A DNA stretch of 64,000 nucleotides. Source: Areca catechu (Eukaryota; Streptophyta; Magnoliopsida; Arecales; Arecaceae). A program made the translations under genes and the position numbers. The stretch covers positions 63,444,021-63,508,020 of the forward strand of contig CM038046.1 in assembly GCA_021397845.1 (NCBI GenBank), written 5' to 3'. The notes under the pieces are model-generated. The model ran no database searches. It was not told the origin of the DNA and was given only the letters and a program-made list of their open reading frames with translations. Shown here piece by piece: positions 10,692-22,661 of the stretch. Each line of letters begins with the position of its first letter. Position 1 is the first letter of the stretch.

Positions 10692-12265
10692 TGATGTGGC
10701 ATGATCCTAGGACTACCATGATTGTAGGAAAATAGAAACTAATTTTTTTTTGTAATTTTTTTAGAATTTTAATTTGCAGGCTAATGACCCGAAATCAAGT
10801 AAAGATGAGCAGAAAAACTAGTAATGAAAAGAAACATCATACCCGCAAAAGAACTCATTAAAAATAATAAAAGAAAGGATCTCAGAGATTGAGAAACCCC
10901 CAGTTATGATAGCGTACCTTCAATAAATCAGAAGTTAGGAGGGGAAAGATTTTACCAAGCATCGATTTGAAAATCTACTCAAAGCCGGGGTCACACAGCA
11001 CTCGGGATTGTCGCCTGGAAGACAAGCCTTCAGTTTCTCAGTTCAGGAAGCTATCTAGGATCAGTCCTGGAGACAAAGAGGGCCTCCTCCTTGGAGGTGA
11101 ATACCTCGGGGATCCTGCAAGTGTCAGAGGTTAGCAAGAGAATAAATAAGAAATCAAAAAAGAAGAACTAGGGTTTGGGAAAAGAGGAATCAGGGTTTCT
11201 GTTGCTGGCGGCTGGAGGTGGAAGAAGACTCAGGTTGAAGAATGGCTAGGGCTCTCTTCCTTGGGATGGAATAGGGTTTGAATGCTGATGCTTTGGTCGA
11301 TCAAGGATTGGAAGAACTAGGGCACACATAGTAGCACTCACACACCTCAATTACAAGAACACAATTGAACTAAATTTCAGCAGGATTTCATTCATGAAAA
11401 GAGTTACTAACAAGAGGGGGAGGGGTGGGGTATTTATAGAGTTTTCCTATGTCCTCTCCTTGTTAGGATAGAATTACAAAGTAGAGTGGGAGAAGGATTA
11501 CAAAGGGGTTTAGAATTAGGAGTATATACTTTGAATGAAATTAAAACTTGTTCTCCTTGTTCTTATTGGATCTCTCCTCATTTGATTTGGTCAAAGAGCT
11601 TTCTTTGGGCTTGGATGCCAAGATGGCTTGGGCTTGGACTTTAGGGCAGCAAGTGGCATCCTTCATTGGGCTTTGGCAGCCTCCAAAGGGCTTGGGCACA
11701 TGGGCCTCCAGGTGGGCTTAAAACACTAGGCTTGGGTGCCTAGAATATTCCTTGGGTATCTTGGTTCTTGAAATGTTCATATGGACTTGGGAAAAAGCCT
11801 AGGTTGCCTCCTCTTACTGGACTTCTGGGCTTGAGAGACTCTTGGGCTAGGGCACCAAGTATATTCCTGGAATCATGGGGCGCCTTGGTCCTTGGAATAT
11901 TCTCTGGGAAGGAACTTGGCATATGGGGCATCAAAACATCTGGGGCGGCAAGCAAAGGTCCATTATGGCTGATGTGAGGGCCTCTAACTCCTAGATGAAG
12001 CTTGGTAGAACTCCAAAACTAGGTATCCTCTTCTTTTGTACAAAATTGGACTGGTACTGGACTAATACAAATGTACATAACTCAATGGGACTCAACTGAA
12101 TTGGACTAGGGTTAAGACAAACCAACTTGGGCATCTTGCCTCAACTTATTACAGGACTCAATCTTACTTGATTTCAAAATTTGATACATAGGCAAGGACT
12201 CAAAACCCTAATTAGTAAACCAGAAAGGGTCCAGTAATCTCTATCGGATCCTAGTGCCCCCACCA
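10692..12265 (-). repeat. 5' LTR of chromovirus A
   Basis: A 1574-bp partner of 4966-6558. The TATA box (minus strand) is at 11432-11438. It is followed by TSD AAATG at 12266-12270. Confidence 0.92.
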
Positions 12266-12997
12266 AAATGGCATCATCTTATAGCAGTACGTATCTCGGT
12301 CGATCACAAATGTTGTGTGCTCCTCGTCCTTTGGATGCATGTGGATCTGATTGTATCCGGAGAATGCATCCATGAAGCTGAGGAGCTTGTGGCCTGAGGT
12401 CGCATCCACCAACTGGTCAATCTTAGGGAGTGGGAAGCTGTCCTTCGGGTAGGCCCAATTGAGATCGGTGTAGTCCACACAGATTCTCCACTTCCAAGAA
12501 GCCTTCCTGACCATTACCATATTAGCAAGCCAGTTAGAATATCGTATCTCATGGATGAAGTCCACTGTGAGAAGCTTCTCAACTTCTTCATCATTCACCT
12601 TTTGTCACTCCGGGGTGAAGCTTCTTTTCTTCTACCGGATTGGGTGGCAGTTGGGGTCGACATTTAGCTATGGGTGATCACTTTTGGAGGGATTCCAAGC
12701 ATGTCAGCAATGATCCTAGCGAAGACATCTGTGTTGGCATGCAGGAAACTGAGCAGATGTGATCTCTCTTCTTTAGGTAACAGGGCTCCCATCTGCACTA
12801 TCCATAAGGGATCCTCTCCCAAGGGGAAGGACAATAAGGGCTCAACCGGTCCACCCTTCAGCTCTGGCATCATCTGATTCGATTGGTCAATGGCTTGGCT
12901 TAGATCAGCCCATTACGATCCTGCGATAGCTTGCAGGCAGTGCTGGATCGGCTGACGGGACCCTCTCATCTCTGCGATCTCTCAAGAGGTGGGGAAC
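12266..12997 (-). pseudogene. D pol, RT N-terminal part
   Basis: On the minus strand from 12997: the end of the protease-RT linker (IAEMRGSRQPIQHC, ALLPKEERSHLLSFLHANTDVFA) and the RT fingers and palm (KLLTVDFIHEIRYSNWLANM, WRICVDYTDLNWAYPKDSFP, LLSFMDAFSGYNQIHMHPKD), reaching YKMMPF, where A is inserted. The VDYTDLN and DAFSGYNQI motifs are classical Ty3/gypsy RT blocks. Stops occur near 12600-12660. The rest of RT resumes at 4960, on the other side of A. Confidence 0.85.
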
Positions 12998-14327
12998 TGG
13001 TGTGGGAACCAGAATCAGGGAAAAGACTCCAACCTATTCAATTCAAGTCTGAGTCCTTATGGTTGGATTAGTCCTGTAATTAGTCCTGTAATTTCTCTGT
13101 CAATTTTGAGTCCAAATAATCTTGTAATTAATTTCGATTCCATATTGGGTCTGGTCCAGTTGAAGTCAAAGTCTTAGTCCAATTAATTTCGAGTCCATGC
13201 TGGGTCGGGTCCAATTTGAAGCCTTAGTCCAGTTGAAAGTCAGATTTTGAAGCATCAAGACAAGTCCAAAGCCAAGTGGTGCCACATGCCACTTGCCACT
13301 TCAGTGCCACATCAGCTACCACTTGCCACCTCAGCGCCATCTCAGCTAGTAGCCACCTCATCAAGTGGTCCCCACTTTGGCGCCACTTGTCATGGGTTGA
13401 AGGAACTCCAAGAGGGCGCCCAAGAAGAAAGTTTGAATTCAAAATGTTGGTTGGCCACCCTCTTCCACAAATCAAGCATCAAGGCCTACAAATCCTCTAA
13501 CTCTCCTTGTAATCCTCCACATTTTAGGGATTTTCAAATTTTAAAGATTTGTAAGGCTCCTATTAAAGGCTTTGGGATGCCCCATTGTAAAAGAGATGGA
13601 TGAATAAATTTTTGGCTTGGATTATTCTTTCTATGTGATTGTCTTTGTGTCTATGTGGTTTAGTCTTTCTCCTCTTCCACGCCCACTCTAGTTCCTCCCT
13701 TCTTCCATCTCCAACATCCAAAGACTCCTTTCTTCTTCTCCAATCTCAAGTGATCCTTCAACTTGCAATGGTGAATCAAGAGGATCAACACAAGGAGACC
13801 AACCCGTTCCATTTCAAGCACTCCACCATGGCGCCAAGAAGGATCCCCATCAATGCTTCATCCACCTCTCTTTCCTTTCTCCATTTCATGTCTTGTTAAG
13901 TTCTTTCATCTTAGGGATTTCTTTGTTGCAGGGTTCTCTGGGATTCCGACTTTAAGAGGAAGGATCTCTTGCCACCAATCCAGAAAGCAAGAAGAGTCTC
14001 CAACCTGTAGCATGGCCTGGTCATCTGGAAGATCCCCTCAAGAGTGATCTTATTCTTATTAGAAAATCAATGCCAGGTAAGTCAGTATCAATTAGGTCTG
14101 AGACATTAATCTAACTATCATGACTGGTGGTTTTAATTCTATCCTATATCTTTATTATTTCGAAGTCTCGGTAATTAGGGTTATGCATGATCATTCAAGT
14201 TTACTTCATTAACTTATCTTTGATAAATTATGCTGAACTCTTCATATGTCGATAAAACTTGCTAATTAATCTTCGCTAATCTCCTTTAGAGTTACATAGT
14301 TTCATCTTCACTTTGCATTCCCTACCA
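12998..14327 (+). repeat. 5' LTR of chromovirus C
   Basis: TGGTGTGGG to CCCTACCA, nearly identical to 20281-21610. It contains a TATA-like TATTAAA (13561-13567), AATAAA (13603-13608) and a splice-donor-like TGCCAGGTAAGT (14071-14082). Open frames in it appear in both LTRs and are not genes. Confidence 0.95.
13561..13608 (+). promoter_or_regulatory. Probable TATA box and polyadenylation signal in the C LTR
   Basis: TATTAAA at 13561 followed 42 bases later by AATAAA at 13603. This spacing is plausible for a short R region of an LTR. The second LTR has the same pair near 20843 and 20886. Confidence 0.5.
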
Positions 14328-14331
14328 ATCT

Positions 14332-14343
14332 TGGTATCAGAGC
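14332..14343 (+). promoter_or_regulatory. Primer-binding site of C
   Basis: TGGTATCAGAGC, a perfect 12-base complement to the 3' end of initiator tRNA-Met, four bases after the LTR. Confidence 0.92.
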
Positions 14344-15149
14344 ATGGTTGCATTAGGGTAGAATAGTTTTCTCTTAGATCCAAACTAGATCAAAAACTCA
14401 CGCCTCCTGAGCGGGTGTACTCCAGTACACTGTCACGACCCATGGGAGTAATGAGCCTCTGGGCGGGACGTGAAGTTTTAGATTAGAGTTTGGTAAAGCA
14501 TCGTAATTCCTTTAATTTCTTTTTTTTTCTGTGAATCTGAATCTGCTGGCTATGATAAAAAAAAAAAAAATTCAAAAAAAAAATAGTACATTTTGCATTG
14601 CCATAATTTTTTTTTTTTGATTCCATATAACGTTAGTTATAATCACACAAAGTTTCAGCATCAGAAGAAATTCACGGAAAATACTAAAATTCCTACTTCA
14701 ATCTTCTGTTCTGCTGAAATAGTCTGCAGTACAAGGTCTGTTGTTTTTATTGTTTCTCTATATAGATAGATCAAAATTTTCTGATTTTTATTTTTCTGGG
14801 ATCCTCATAATTCATATTATTTCTCACAAAGATTTCAGATTTTATTTCGATTGTTAGAATTTCTAGCATTCGAAATACTCTCTAAGATTCAATCTGAACT
14901 GAAATTCCAGCAAGAACCAATCTCAGAAATTTTTTGAATTTGAAGTTCAAATTTTAAATTTTAAAATTTTGAATTATGACATTATATAATCTGAAACTTG
15001 GAGTTTGAAACTTAAATTTTAAAATTTAAGTTTGAATTTAAAATTGTTTGAAAACTAATCAAGTCAAATAATTAAGTCAGCTCATAAAACAAAAAAAAAA
15101 AAAAAATTTGCATTCATTTGAAAACATCTTAAGGGCATCAATATGACAT

Positions 15150-15176
15150 GGGGGCAAGAGTTCATCACTTATCCTT
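15150..15176 (+). ncRNA. Chromovirus leader hairpin in C (decayed)
   Basis: Left arm GGGGGCAAG, loop AGTTCATCA, right arm CTTATCCTT. The loop and flanks match those of A, E and I, but the stem has one C-A mismatch and G-T pairs. Confidence 0.45.
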
Positions 15177-15370
15177 AGCCCAAAACCACAACCCATCATC
15201 TCGATCCCAATCCTTAATTAAAACCAATTAGACCTAATCACCCTAGTGGGTTAGGGACACCAACGTGTCGGGTTCGGATTAGGGTCAAGTTGATTGTGTC
15301 CACTAATTGGTGTGTGCTTACGAGCTTGGTGTCTAGGATTGGTGTATTAGGGCTTGTGGGTTGGTCTACC

Positions 15371-15445
15371 TACCTGGCTAATCACAGATTGGTGTCTAAG
15401 GTTGGCAGAACAGGGACCTCCACTCCCCTTCCCACCTACCTGGCT
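15371..15445 (+). other. Shared leader module (ACCTGGC module) in C
   Basis: TACCTGGCTAAT, then GATTGGTGTCTAAGG, a GGGAC and C-rich stretch and ACCTACCTGGCTAAG. The order and spacing match the leaders of copias F and G. CTAATC and GATTGG can pair. Confidence 0.6.
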
Positions 15446-15549
15446 AAGTCACGTAAGTTACTACTAGCTAGTTGGTCCTTTTAATTAGATCTCTAATTCA
15501 TACTCTAGGTCTAGAAATCCTTAGCCCGAGTTTGAGTCTAATTGTTTGC

Positions 15550-18500
15550 ATGACAACTAGATTAGGAACTCCTTACCACCCTTCACAAGACCAACCAAGT
15601 TCATCCATGGACACTAGTATGGAAACCCTTATGAGATCTATGATTGAGCGACTTGAACGTTTGGATTCTAGGTTTGATCAATTCGAGAAAAGGATAGGAA
15701 ACCTAGAGGAATCTAGGTTGACCCCAACTGAACCACCTTCACCCAGATTACCTTCAGTTCACCCTAGAGCCCAACGACAGGAACATACACCTGATCCAAT
15801 TCATAGAAGGCCACATCAGGATTATGCTGATCACACTCCAGAGCCATATCCTAGAAGACCTCGCCATGATACTTTTGATTAGGATGATCGGGCCTTAAGG
15901 AATATCCATCTAGATGCACCAACCTTTGAGGGAAGCCTAGATCCTAAGGTGTACATAGACTGGGAGGCTAACATGGACCAATATTTTGACTGGTATGATA
16001 TGTCTGAAGAGAGAATATTCAAGTTTGCCAAAATCAGACTAGTCCGTCAGGCTAGGTTGTATTGGGGAAATGTCGAACGCATAGCTAGGCAGAGGAGAGA
16101 CTTACCTATAGCGACCTGGAGAGACATGAAGAGAAAGCTTAGAGAGAAATATTTGCCTATGTCTTATCAGCAAAGGTTGTTATATCAGTGGCAGCGATTG
16201 ACACAAGGAAATAAGACCGTTTCTGAATACGTTGCTAAATTTGATGAGTTTGTAATGCGATGCGATGTAGTCGAGTCTGAGGCAGCCACTTTATCGAGGT
16301 TTAGATCAGGATTGAATGAAGATATAAAAGAGGAATTATTGTTGAGAGAAGTCCATGATTTAGAACAGGCATACCAAGTTGCCATGGACTATGAGAGGTT
16401 TCAGAGGAGAGCTTCATTTAGGCGACCAGAGCCCACTAGGTTTAATCCTCCTGTTAGTCGACCTAGTTCAGTCCCTAATACAGCCAATAGACCAAGACCC
16501 AGCTCGAATCCAACCCCTAGACCCAACCCTGCCATTCCTCCAATTCCTAGAGAAGATAAAGGAAAGAGCCCTGAAGTTCGAGGTGAGAGGAAGCGAGTCT
16601 GCTATAATTGTCGTAAACCCAGTCATTTCCTGAGCCAATGTCCCTTTAGAGCTTTACATATAGGGGAGGTAGAAGAAGAAGAAGAATCAGAACCCCTGGA
16701 GAATAATGAAGAGGAGGTTTATGAAGCAGGGGATTGCTTAGCTGATGAGTATGAAGGAGATGAAGAAAATGTAGACTCATCAGATGTGTTAGGAGTTGTA
16801 AGATATATCATGACACAGACCAAAGAGCAGGAAGAATGGCGTAGGACTAGCATCCTACATACATTTGTCAAAATAGGAGAAAAGGTCTGTAAGATCGTGA
16901 TCGATAGTGGAAGCTGTGTCAATGCCATTTCTACTAGTGCAGCTAAGAGTCTAGGATTACCCACTGAACCACATCCCAATCCATATAAGGTATCCTGGAT
17001 CGATTCCACTTCTATCCTAATCAAGCAGAGATGTAAGGTCCGAATCCAACTTCAGTCCTATCAGGAACGAATCTGGTGTGATGTACTCCCTATGGGAGTA
17101 AGTAGCATCATCCTAGGTAGGCCATGGCTGTTTGACCATGATGTGATAATTTTTGGTCGAACAAACTCCTGTGCTTTCAATTTCAATGGCAAGAAAATTG
17201 TCATTCATCCAACCCAGCCTAAGGACAACACTAAAAGAGAAGCTAGCAGCCTGAAAGAAAAAAGGACTGGATTAAATTTGGTAGGTGCAAGAGAATTAGA
17301 AAAAGACATTAATGAGGGAGCACCTATTTGGATGGTAGCTGCTAAGGAAACTAAGGACCACACCCCTGTAGAACACCCTCAAGAGGTGGTCCAATTATTG
17401 AAAGAATTTGAAGACATGTTTCCCGAGGACCTACCCGATAGTCTTCCACCTTTAAGGGACATACAACATGCCATAGATTTAGTCCCTGGCACGACTTTAC
17501 CTAATTTGCCTCATTATAGGATGAATCCAACTGAACATCAGGAGTTACAAAGGCAAGTTAGTGAACTTCTTAGAAAGGGGTTTGTTAGAGAAAGTTTAAG
17601 CCCATGTGCAGTCCCTGCCTTGTTAACCCCTAAGAAGGATGGCACCTGGAGGATGTGTGTAGACAGCCGTGCCATCAACAAGATTACTGTTAAATATAGG
17701 TTTCCAATCCCAAGACTGGACGATATGTTAGACATGATAGCCGGATCGATGATTTTCTCCAAGATAGACTTAAAGAGTGGCTATCACCAGGTTAGGGTTA
17801 GGCTTGGAGATGAATGGAAGACCGCTTTTAAGACTAAAGATGGATTATATGAGTGGTTAGTCATGCCGTTCGGTCTGTCAAATGCATCCAGCACCTTTAT
17901 GAGAATTATGAATCAGGTGTTGAAAACTTACATCGGGAAATTTGTGGTGGTCTACTTTGATGACATTCTTATCTATAGCAAGACTAAGGCAGACCATTTA
18001 ACCCACCTAAAGCAAGTTTGCCAAGTCCTTAGAAAGGATAGCCTCTATGCCAATATCAAGAAGTGTGATTTCTTAACACATAGAGTTATCTTTCTAGGAT
18101 TCGTAGTCACATATGAAGGAGTGTCCGCTGACCCTGCAAAAATTAAGTCCATAGTAGAGTGGCCTGTACCCAAAAGCATCCATGATATCCGTAGTTTCCA
18201 CGGTTTAGCCACCTTCTATAGGAGATTCATTAGAGGGTTCAGTACGATAGTGGCTCCAATCACTGATTGTATTAGGAAGGGAACTTTTGAGTGGACTAAA
18301 GCAGCAGACAAAGCCTTCCTAACAATTAAGGAAAAAATGACACACACCCGTCTTGAGGTTACTCGATTTTACCAAAGTGTTCGAGGTTGCTTGTGATGCT
18401 TCTGGGGTAGGAATTGGAGGTGTCTTGAGTCAAGAGAATCACCCAGTAGCATATTTCAGTGAAAAGTTAAATGAAGAGAGACTAAGGTATTCCACCTATG

Positions 18501-20280
18501 ATAGGGAGCTGTATGCGGTAGTTCAGGCATTACGTTATTGGAGGCATTATCTTCTACCACAAGAGTTTGTCCTATTTTCTGACCATGAAGCTCTTAGGTT
18601 CCTTAGTTCTCAGAAGAAATTGAACCCTAGGCACGGGAAATGGGTAGAGTTCATACAAGCTTATATGTTCATACTGAAACATCGTGCCGGTATTGAAAAT
18701 AGGGTTGCCGATGCGTTGAGTCATCGTTCCATGTTGTTGACTTCTGTGAGCACTGAGGTAGTAGGGTTTGATAGATTGAAAGAGGAGTATCCTACATGCC
18801 CTAATTTTGGTAACATCTATCGATCCCTTCAATAAGGACCATCTAGTAAGCATAGTGATTATACCCTTTTAGATGGATACCTTTTCAAAGGAAATCAATT
18901 GTGTATTCCCAAGACCTCTGTTAGGGAATTTCTAATCTGGGAAGTTCATGCTGGAGGCTTGTTAGGACATTTTGGTAGGAATAAGACCACCTTAGCAATA
19001 GAAGACCAATTCTTTTGGCCTGGTCTCAAAAGAAATGTGGCCTAGATTGTAGCTCAGTGCCATACCCGTGCTGTTGCAAAACAGCAAAGACAGAACACCG
19101 GTCTGTACACACCCTTACCTGTCCCTGATTGTCCATGGCAGGATATCAGCATGGATTTTGTAGTAGGCCTCCCTAAGACGTCTAGGAAGCATGATTCTGT
19201 CTTTGTGGTTGTCGATCGTTTCTCCAAGATGGCTCACTTAATTCCTTGTTCTCAAACTTTAGATGCTTCGAAGGTGGCCAAGCTTTTTTTCGATCAGGTC
19301 GTTAGGCTTCATGGTTTACCCAAAACCATTGTGTCCGATAGAGATGTCAAATTTACTAGCTATTTCTAGAAAACCCTCTGGCACATGTTCGGTACCAAGC
19401 AGAAATTCTCTATTGCCTATCATCCTCAAACCAATGGCCAGACAGAGATAGTAAACCGAAGCTTAGGAAATCTGTTGAGATGTTTAGTTGGTGACAACCT
19501 GGGAAACTGGGACGTATTACTTCCTCGTGCTGAATTTGCCTACAACAGCTCAGTTAATAGGTCTATCGGGAAAAGTCTGTTCGAAGTGGTCCATGGATAC
19601 AGACCTAGGAAACCTTTAGACCTAGCTCCATTACCCACACATGCACGAGTGTCTGAGTCTGCTGAGTCATATGCACAGCATATTAGGGAATTGCATAAGG
19701 AGATTAGCCAAAAGATCCAATCAAGCAATGAACTCTATAAGCATATGACTAATTCACATAAACGGTTAAAAGAATTTAATGAAGGGGACTCCGTTATGAT
19801 CAAATTTAAACCTGAAAGGTTTCCGTCAGGAACTATGAAGAAACTCTATGCCCGGGGAGCTGGACCTTTCAAAATAATAAAGAAAATTGGACCTAAAGCT
19901 TATGTATTAGAATTACCACCAGGTTATGGCATTAGTTCAACTTTTAATGTTTCAGACTTAAAAGAATACAAAGAACCTGCATTGATACCTAGTGAGCTTT
20001 TTGGTCATAATGTTTCTTTTGAGAGTGAAACACCAAATGAGTGTCCACCACCAAGTGTTCCTGAGAGAAAGGAGAGAATTGAAAGGATCTTGGATGACCA
20101 GATCATTACTACTAGAAATAAAGGCTACCAACGTTATCTGGTTAGATGGCAAGGATGTTCTGAATCTGAAGACTCCTGGATTTCCTGAGAGGACCTACAA
20201 CAAATCGACCCGGATGCATTAGAAGCTTATCAAGCCAACCCTCACTCGATAGGGTCGAGTTCCTCCCATCCCGAGAGAAT
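15550..20280 (+). pseudogene. C gag-pol polyprotein, inactivated
   Basis: Start chosen at 15550 (MTTRLGTPYHP), which has counterparts in A, E and I. Order: gag with an N-terminal coiled coil (MIERLERLDSRFDQFEKRIG), capsid (VYIDWEANMDQYFDWYDMSE), a zinc knuckle CYNCRKPSHFLSQC near 16600, an acidic linker, protease (KIVIDSGSCVNAIS), RT ([22 protein letters not shown] near 17950), RNase H ([17 protein letters not shown]), integrase ([24 protein letters not shown]) and chromodomain (RILDDQIITTR, YLVRWQGCSESEDSW). Stops: TAG 15880, TAA 18833, TAG 19043, TAG 19367, TGA 20186. A frameshift near 18345 lies between RT and RNase H. Two of the TAGs replace codons that are Gln and Trp in element I, fitting C-to-T decay. 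The frame continues through the polypurine tract into the LTR. Confidence 0.9.
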
Positions 20281-21610
20281 TGGTGTGGGAACCAGAATCA
20301 GGAAAAAACTCCAACCTATTCAATTCAAGTCTGAGTCCTTATGGTTGGATTAGTCCTGTAATAAGTCTTGTAATTTCTCTTTCAATTTTGAGTCCAAATA
20401 ATCTTGTAATTAATTTCGAGTCCATATTAGGTTTGGTCCAGTTGAAGTCAAAGTCTTAGTCCAATTAATTTCGAGTCCATGCTGGGTCAGGTCCAATTTG
20501 AAGCCTTAGTGCAGTTGAAAGTCAGATTTTGAAGCATCAAGACAAGTCCAAAGCCAAGTGGTGCCACATGCCACTTGCCACCTCAGCGCCACATCAGCTA
20601 CCACTTGCCACCTCAGTGCCATCTCAGCTAGAAGCCACCTCATCAAGTGGTCCCCACTTTGGCACCACTTGTCATGGGTTGAAGGAACTCCAAGAGGGCG
20701 CCCAAGAAGAAAGTTTGAATTCAAAATGTTGGTTGGCCACCCTCTTCCACAAATCAAGCATCAAGGCCTACAAATCCTCTAATTCTCCTTGTAATCCTCC
20801 ACATTTTAGGAATTTTCAAATTTTAAAGATTTGTAAGGCTCCTATTAAAGGCTTTGGGATGCCCCATTGTAAAAGAGATGGATGAATAAAATTTTTGGCT
20901 TGGATTATTCTTTCTATGTGATTGTCTTTGTGTCTATGTGGTTTAGTCTTTCTCCTCTTCCACGCCCACTCTAGTTCCTCCCTTCTTCCATCTCCAATGC
21001 CCAAAGACTCCTTTATTCTTCTCCAATCTCAAGTGAGCCTTCGACATGCAATGGTGAATCAAGAGGATCAACACAAGGAGACCAACCTGTTCCATTTCAA
21101 GCACTCCACCATGGCGCCAAGAAGGATCCCCATCAATGCTTCATCCACCTCTCTTTCCTTTCTCCATTTCATGTTTTGTTAAGTTCTTTCATCTTAGGGA
21201 TTTCTTTGTTGCAGGGTTCTCTGGGATTCCGACTTTAAGAGGAAGGATCTCTTGCCACCAATCTACAAAGCAAGAAGAGTCTCCAACCTGTAGCATGGCC
21301 TGGTCATCTGGAAGATCTCCTCAAGAGTGATCTTATTCTTATTGGAAAATCAATGCCAGGTAAGTCAGTATCAATTAGGTCTGAGATATTAATCTGACTA
21401 GCATGACTGGTGGTTTTAATTCTATCCTATTTCTTTATTATTTTGAAGTCTCGATAATTAGGGTTATGCGTGATCATTCAAGTTTGCTTCATTAACTTAT
21501 CTTTGATAAATTATGCTGAACTCTTCATATGCCGATAAAACTTGCCAATTAATCTTCGCTAATCTCCTTTAGAGTTGCATAGTTTCATCTTCACTTTGCA
21601 TTCCCTACCA
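20281..21610 (+). repeat. 3' LTR of chromovirus C
   Basis: Same length as the 5' LTR (1330 bp) with few substitutions, preceded by the purine tract CCGAGAGAAT and followed by TSD GGAAC. The similar ORF pairs at 13247/20529 and 13639/20922 exist only because the LTR is duplicated. Confidence 0.95.
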
Positions 21611-22201
21611 GGAACCAAATGAGGAGATGCTTTGTGGAGATGGTGGCGTCGAGTAGGTTATCCAAGGCACCCCAGGATTGAATTGTAAGGTGAGGGAAGC
21701 CTCATAATGGTAAATATTTTCAGCACAGTACTTTGCTGAGATGGGATCCCGACGGTCATTGGGAGTACAATTTCTTCCTCAACTCTAACTGAACCTCTAG
21801 TGAAGCCCACTAAGGGCGTGAATACCAGTTTTATTTGGTCAGCAGACAAATTCATCCTTGTGAAAGCATCATAAAAAAGGATATCCTCAAAGCTTCCACT
21901 ATCGACCATGATTCTCTTTATAGGATGCTTCGCTATCATCATTTCCATGATGACAGCATCATTATTTGAATTATGCACCCCAGCTGACCCTTCTTCCATG
22001 CAAAGGAGTATATTATTACTCTCCTCTCTTCCCCTAGCCCTCTTTGGAGTTCTTCCAGCCCCTTAGGAGATCATCCTGACCGCCTTCTCAATGGGCTGGT
22101 TGTCGATGGCGAGTGCTTGAGGCTCTTCACTCAGAGCTACTAGGGGAGCTACTCCATCCATGTACTTCTCGAGGTAGCCATGCTTGATCAGGTCTTTTAT
22201 C
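21611..22201 (-). pseudogene. D gag end and protease
   Basis: On the minus strand from 22201: the gag tail KDLIKHGYLEKYMDGVAPL, a basic linker (GAGRTPKRARGREES), then an aspartic protease (21658-21999; IMVDSGSFEDILFYDAFTRM with DSG, then YNSILG). After the ILG motif a stop replaces the usual continuation; the reading NLLDATISTKHLLIWF shows the frame goes on to 21611, where C is inserted. Gag upstream continues at 43604. This arrangement, a short gag tail followed by a protease of the DSG..DIL type, fits Tat and related non-chromovirus gypsy elements. Confidence 0.8.
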
Positions 22202-22661
22202 TGTAGGGTTCTGGTGCAACGCAGCGAAAGGGTAATTTCAAAAATTGAAATTAATATGTACCAAAACCCTAAACCAGGAACTCCTTAATAAGACTAGAAT
22301 GTATGAAGACTAACATTCTTATGCAAATTAGAATTAGAGTACTAACCTGTAACCGCTAATTCCAAATTGATGAAGATTTAATCTTGAAGATGAACGGGCT
22401 ATTTGAGTTCACCAGGCATCTAGGTGTCCGGCCTCCGATGATGATCCACACAGAGCAATGATCAAGAATACTATCTTCTTGTCCAATGGTTCCTCCTATT
22501 GAGTTCTTCTTCCTAGAACTCAATTCTTCGGATTATGGCTGGAATTCTTCCACACAAGAGGTTGCCTTCCTTTCTTTTATCTCTTCTCCTCCTTCGACTA
22601 AGACCTTGACCGTCTAAGACACTCTTGTCTTGAAGATAAGACCTTGTCCTAAGGGGATTTA
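22202..22661 (-). repeat. 3' LTR of F, first part
   Basis: Matches 39648-40108. It is interrupted after GGGGATTTA by element G and continues at 32573. Confidence 0.9.

Larger units (their letters stand above)
4966..12265 (-). mobile_element. Chromovirus A, internally deleted, inserted in D pol
   Basis: The LTRs are 4966-6558 and 10692-12265, both starting TGATG and ending CCACCA on the plus strand. A 5-bp target duplication AAATG occurs at 4961-4965 and 12266-12270, inside the D RT codons for MPF. The primer-binding site is at 10677-10688. The internal region is only about 4.1 kb and codes, on the minus strand, for gag, protease and then directly the integrase C-terminus with a chromodomain. 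RT, RNase H and the integrase core are missing. It belongs to the same broad family as C, E and I, judged by chromodomain, leader and the gag start. Movement would have needed proteins from a complete relative. Confidence 0.9.
14344..15549 (+). other. 5' leader of chromovirus C
   Basis: The leader is AT-rich to 15120 with poly-A runs (14563, 15089). From 15125 the conserved part begins with TTAAGGGCA, then the leader hairpin (15150-15176), AGCCCAAAACCACAACCC and the shared ACCTGGC module (15371-15445). Gag starts at 15550. Confidence 0.7.
12998..21610 (+). mobile_element. Chromovirus C, complete structure, coding decayed
   Basis: Two LTRs of 1330 bp (12998-14327 and 20281-21610), a PBS and a gag-pol reading, flanked by the perfect TSD GGAAC (12993-12997 and 21611-21615). 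It sits in D between the protease and the RT linker. RT and RNase H sequence ([32 protein letters not shown]) and the C-terminal chromodomain place it among CRM/Galadriel-like chromoviruses; the chromodomain form favours Galadriel-like. At least five in-frame stops and one frameshift make it inactive. Confidence 0.93.

Noticed and set aside
13247..13603. 118-codon frame repeated at 20529-20885 as a duplicated gene
   Set aside because: Both lie at the same place in the two LTRs of C, and both strands are open; this is LTR duplication.
14332..14343. tRNA gene fragments at TGGTATCAGAGC sites
   Set aside because: Only 12 bases match, and they lie just inside LTRs; they are primer-binding sites.
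14563..15105. Poly-A and AT-rich runs as a non-LTR retrotransposon tail or MITE
   Set aside because: They lie inside the C leader, with no TSD or terminal inverted repeat around them.
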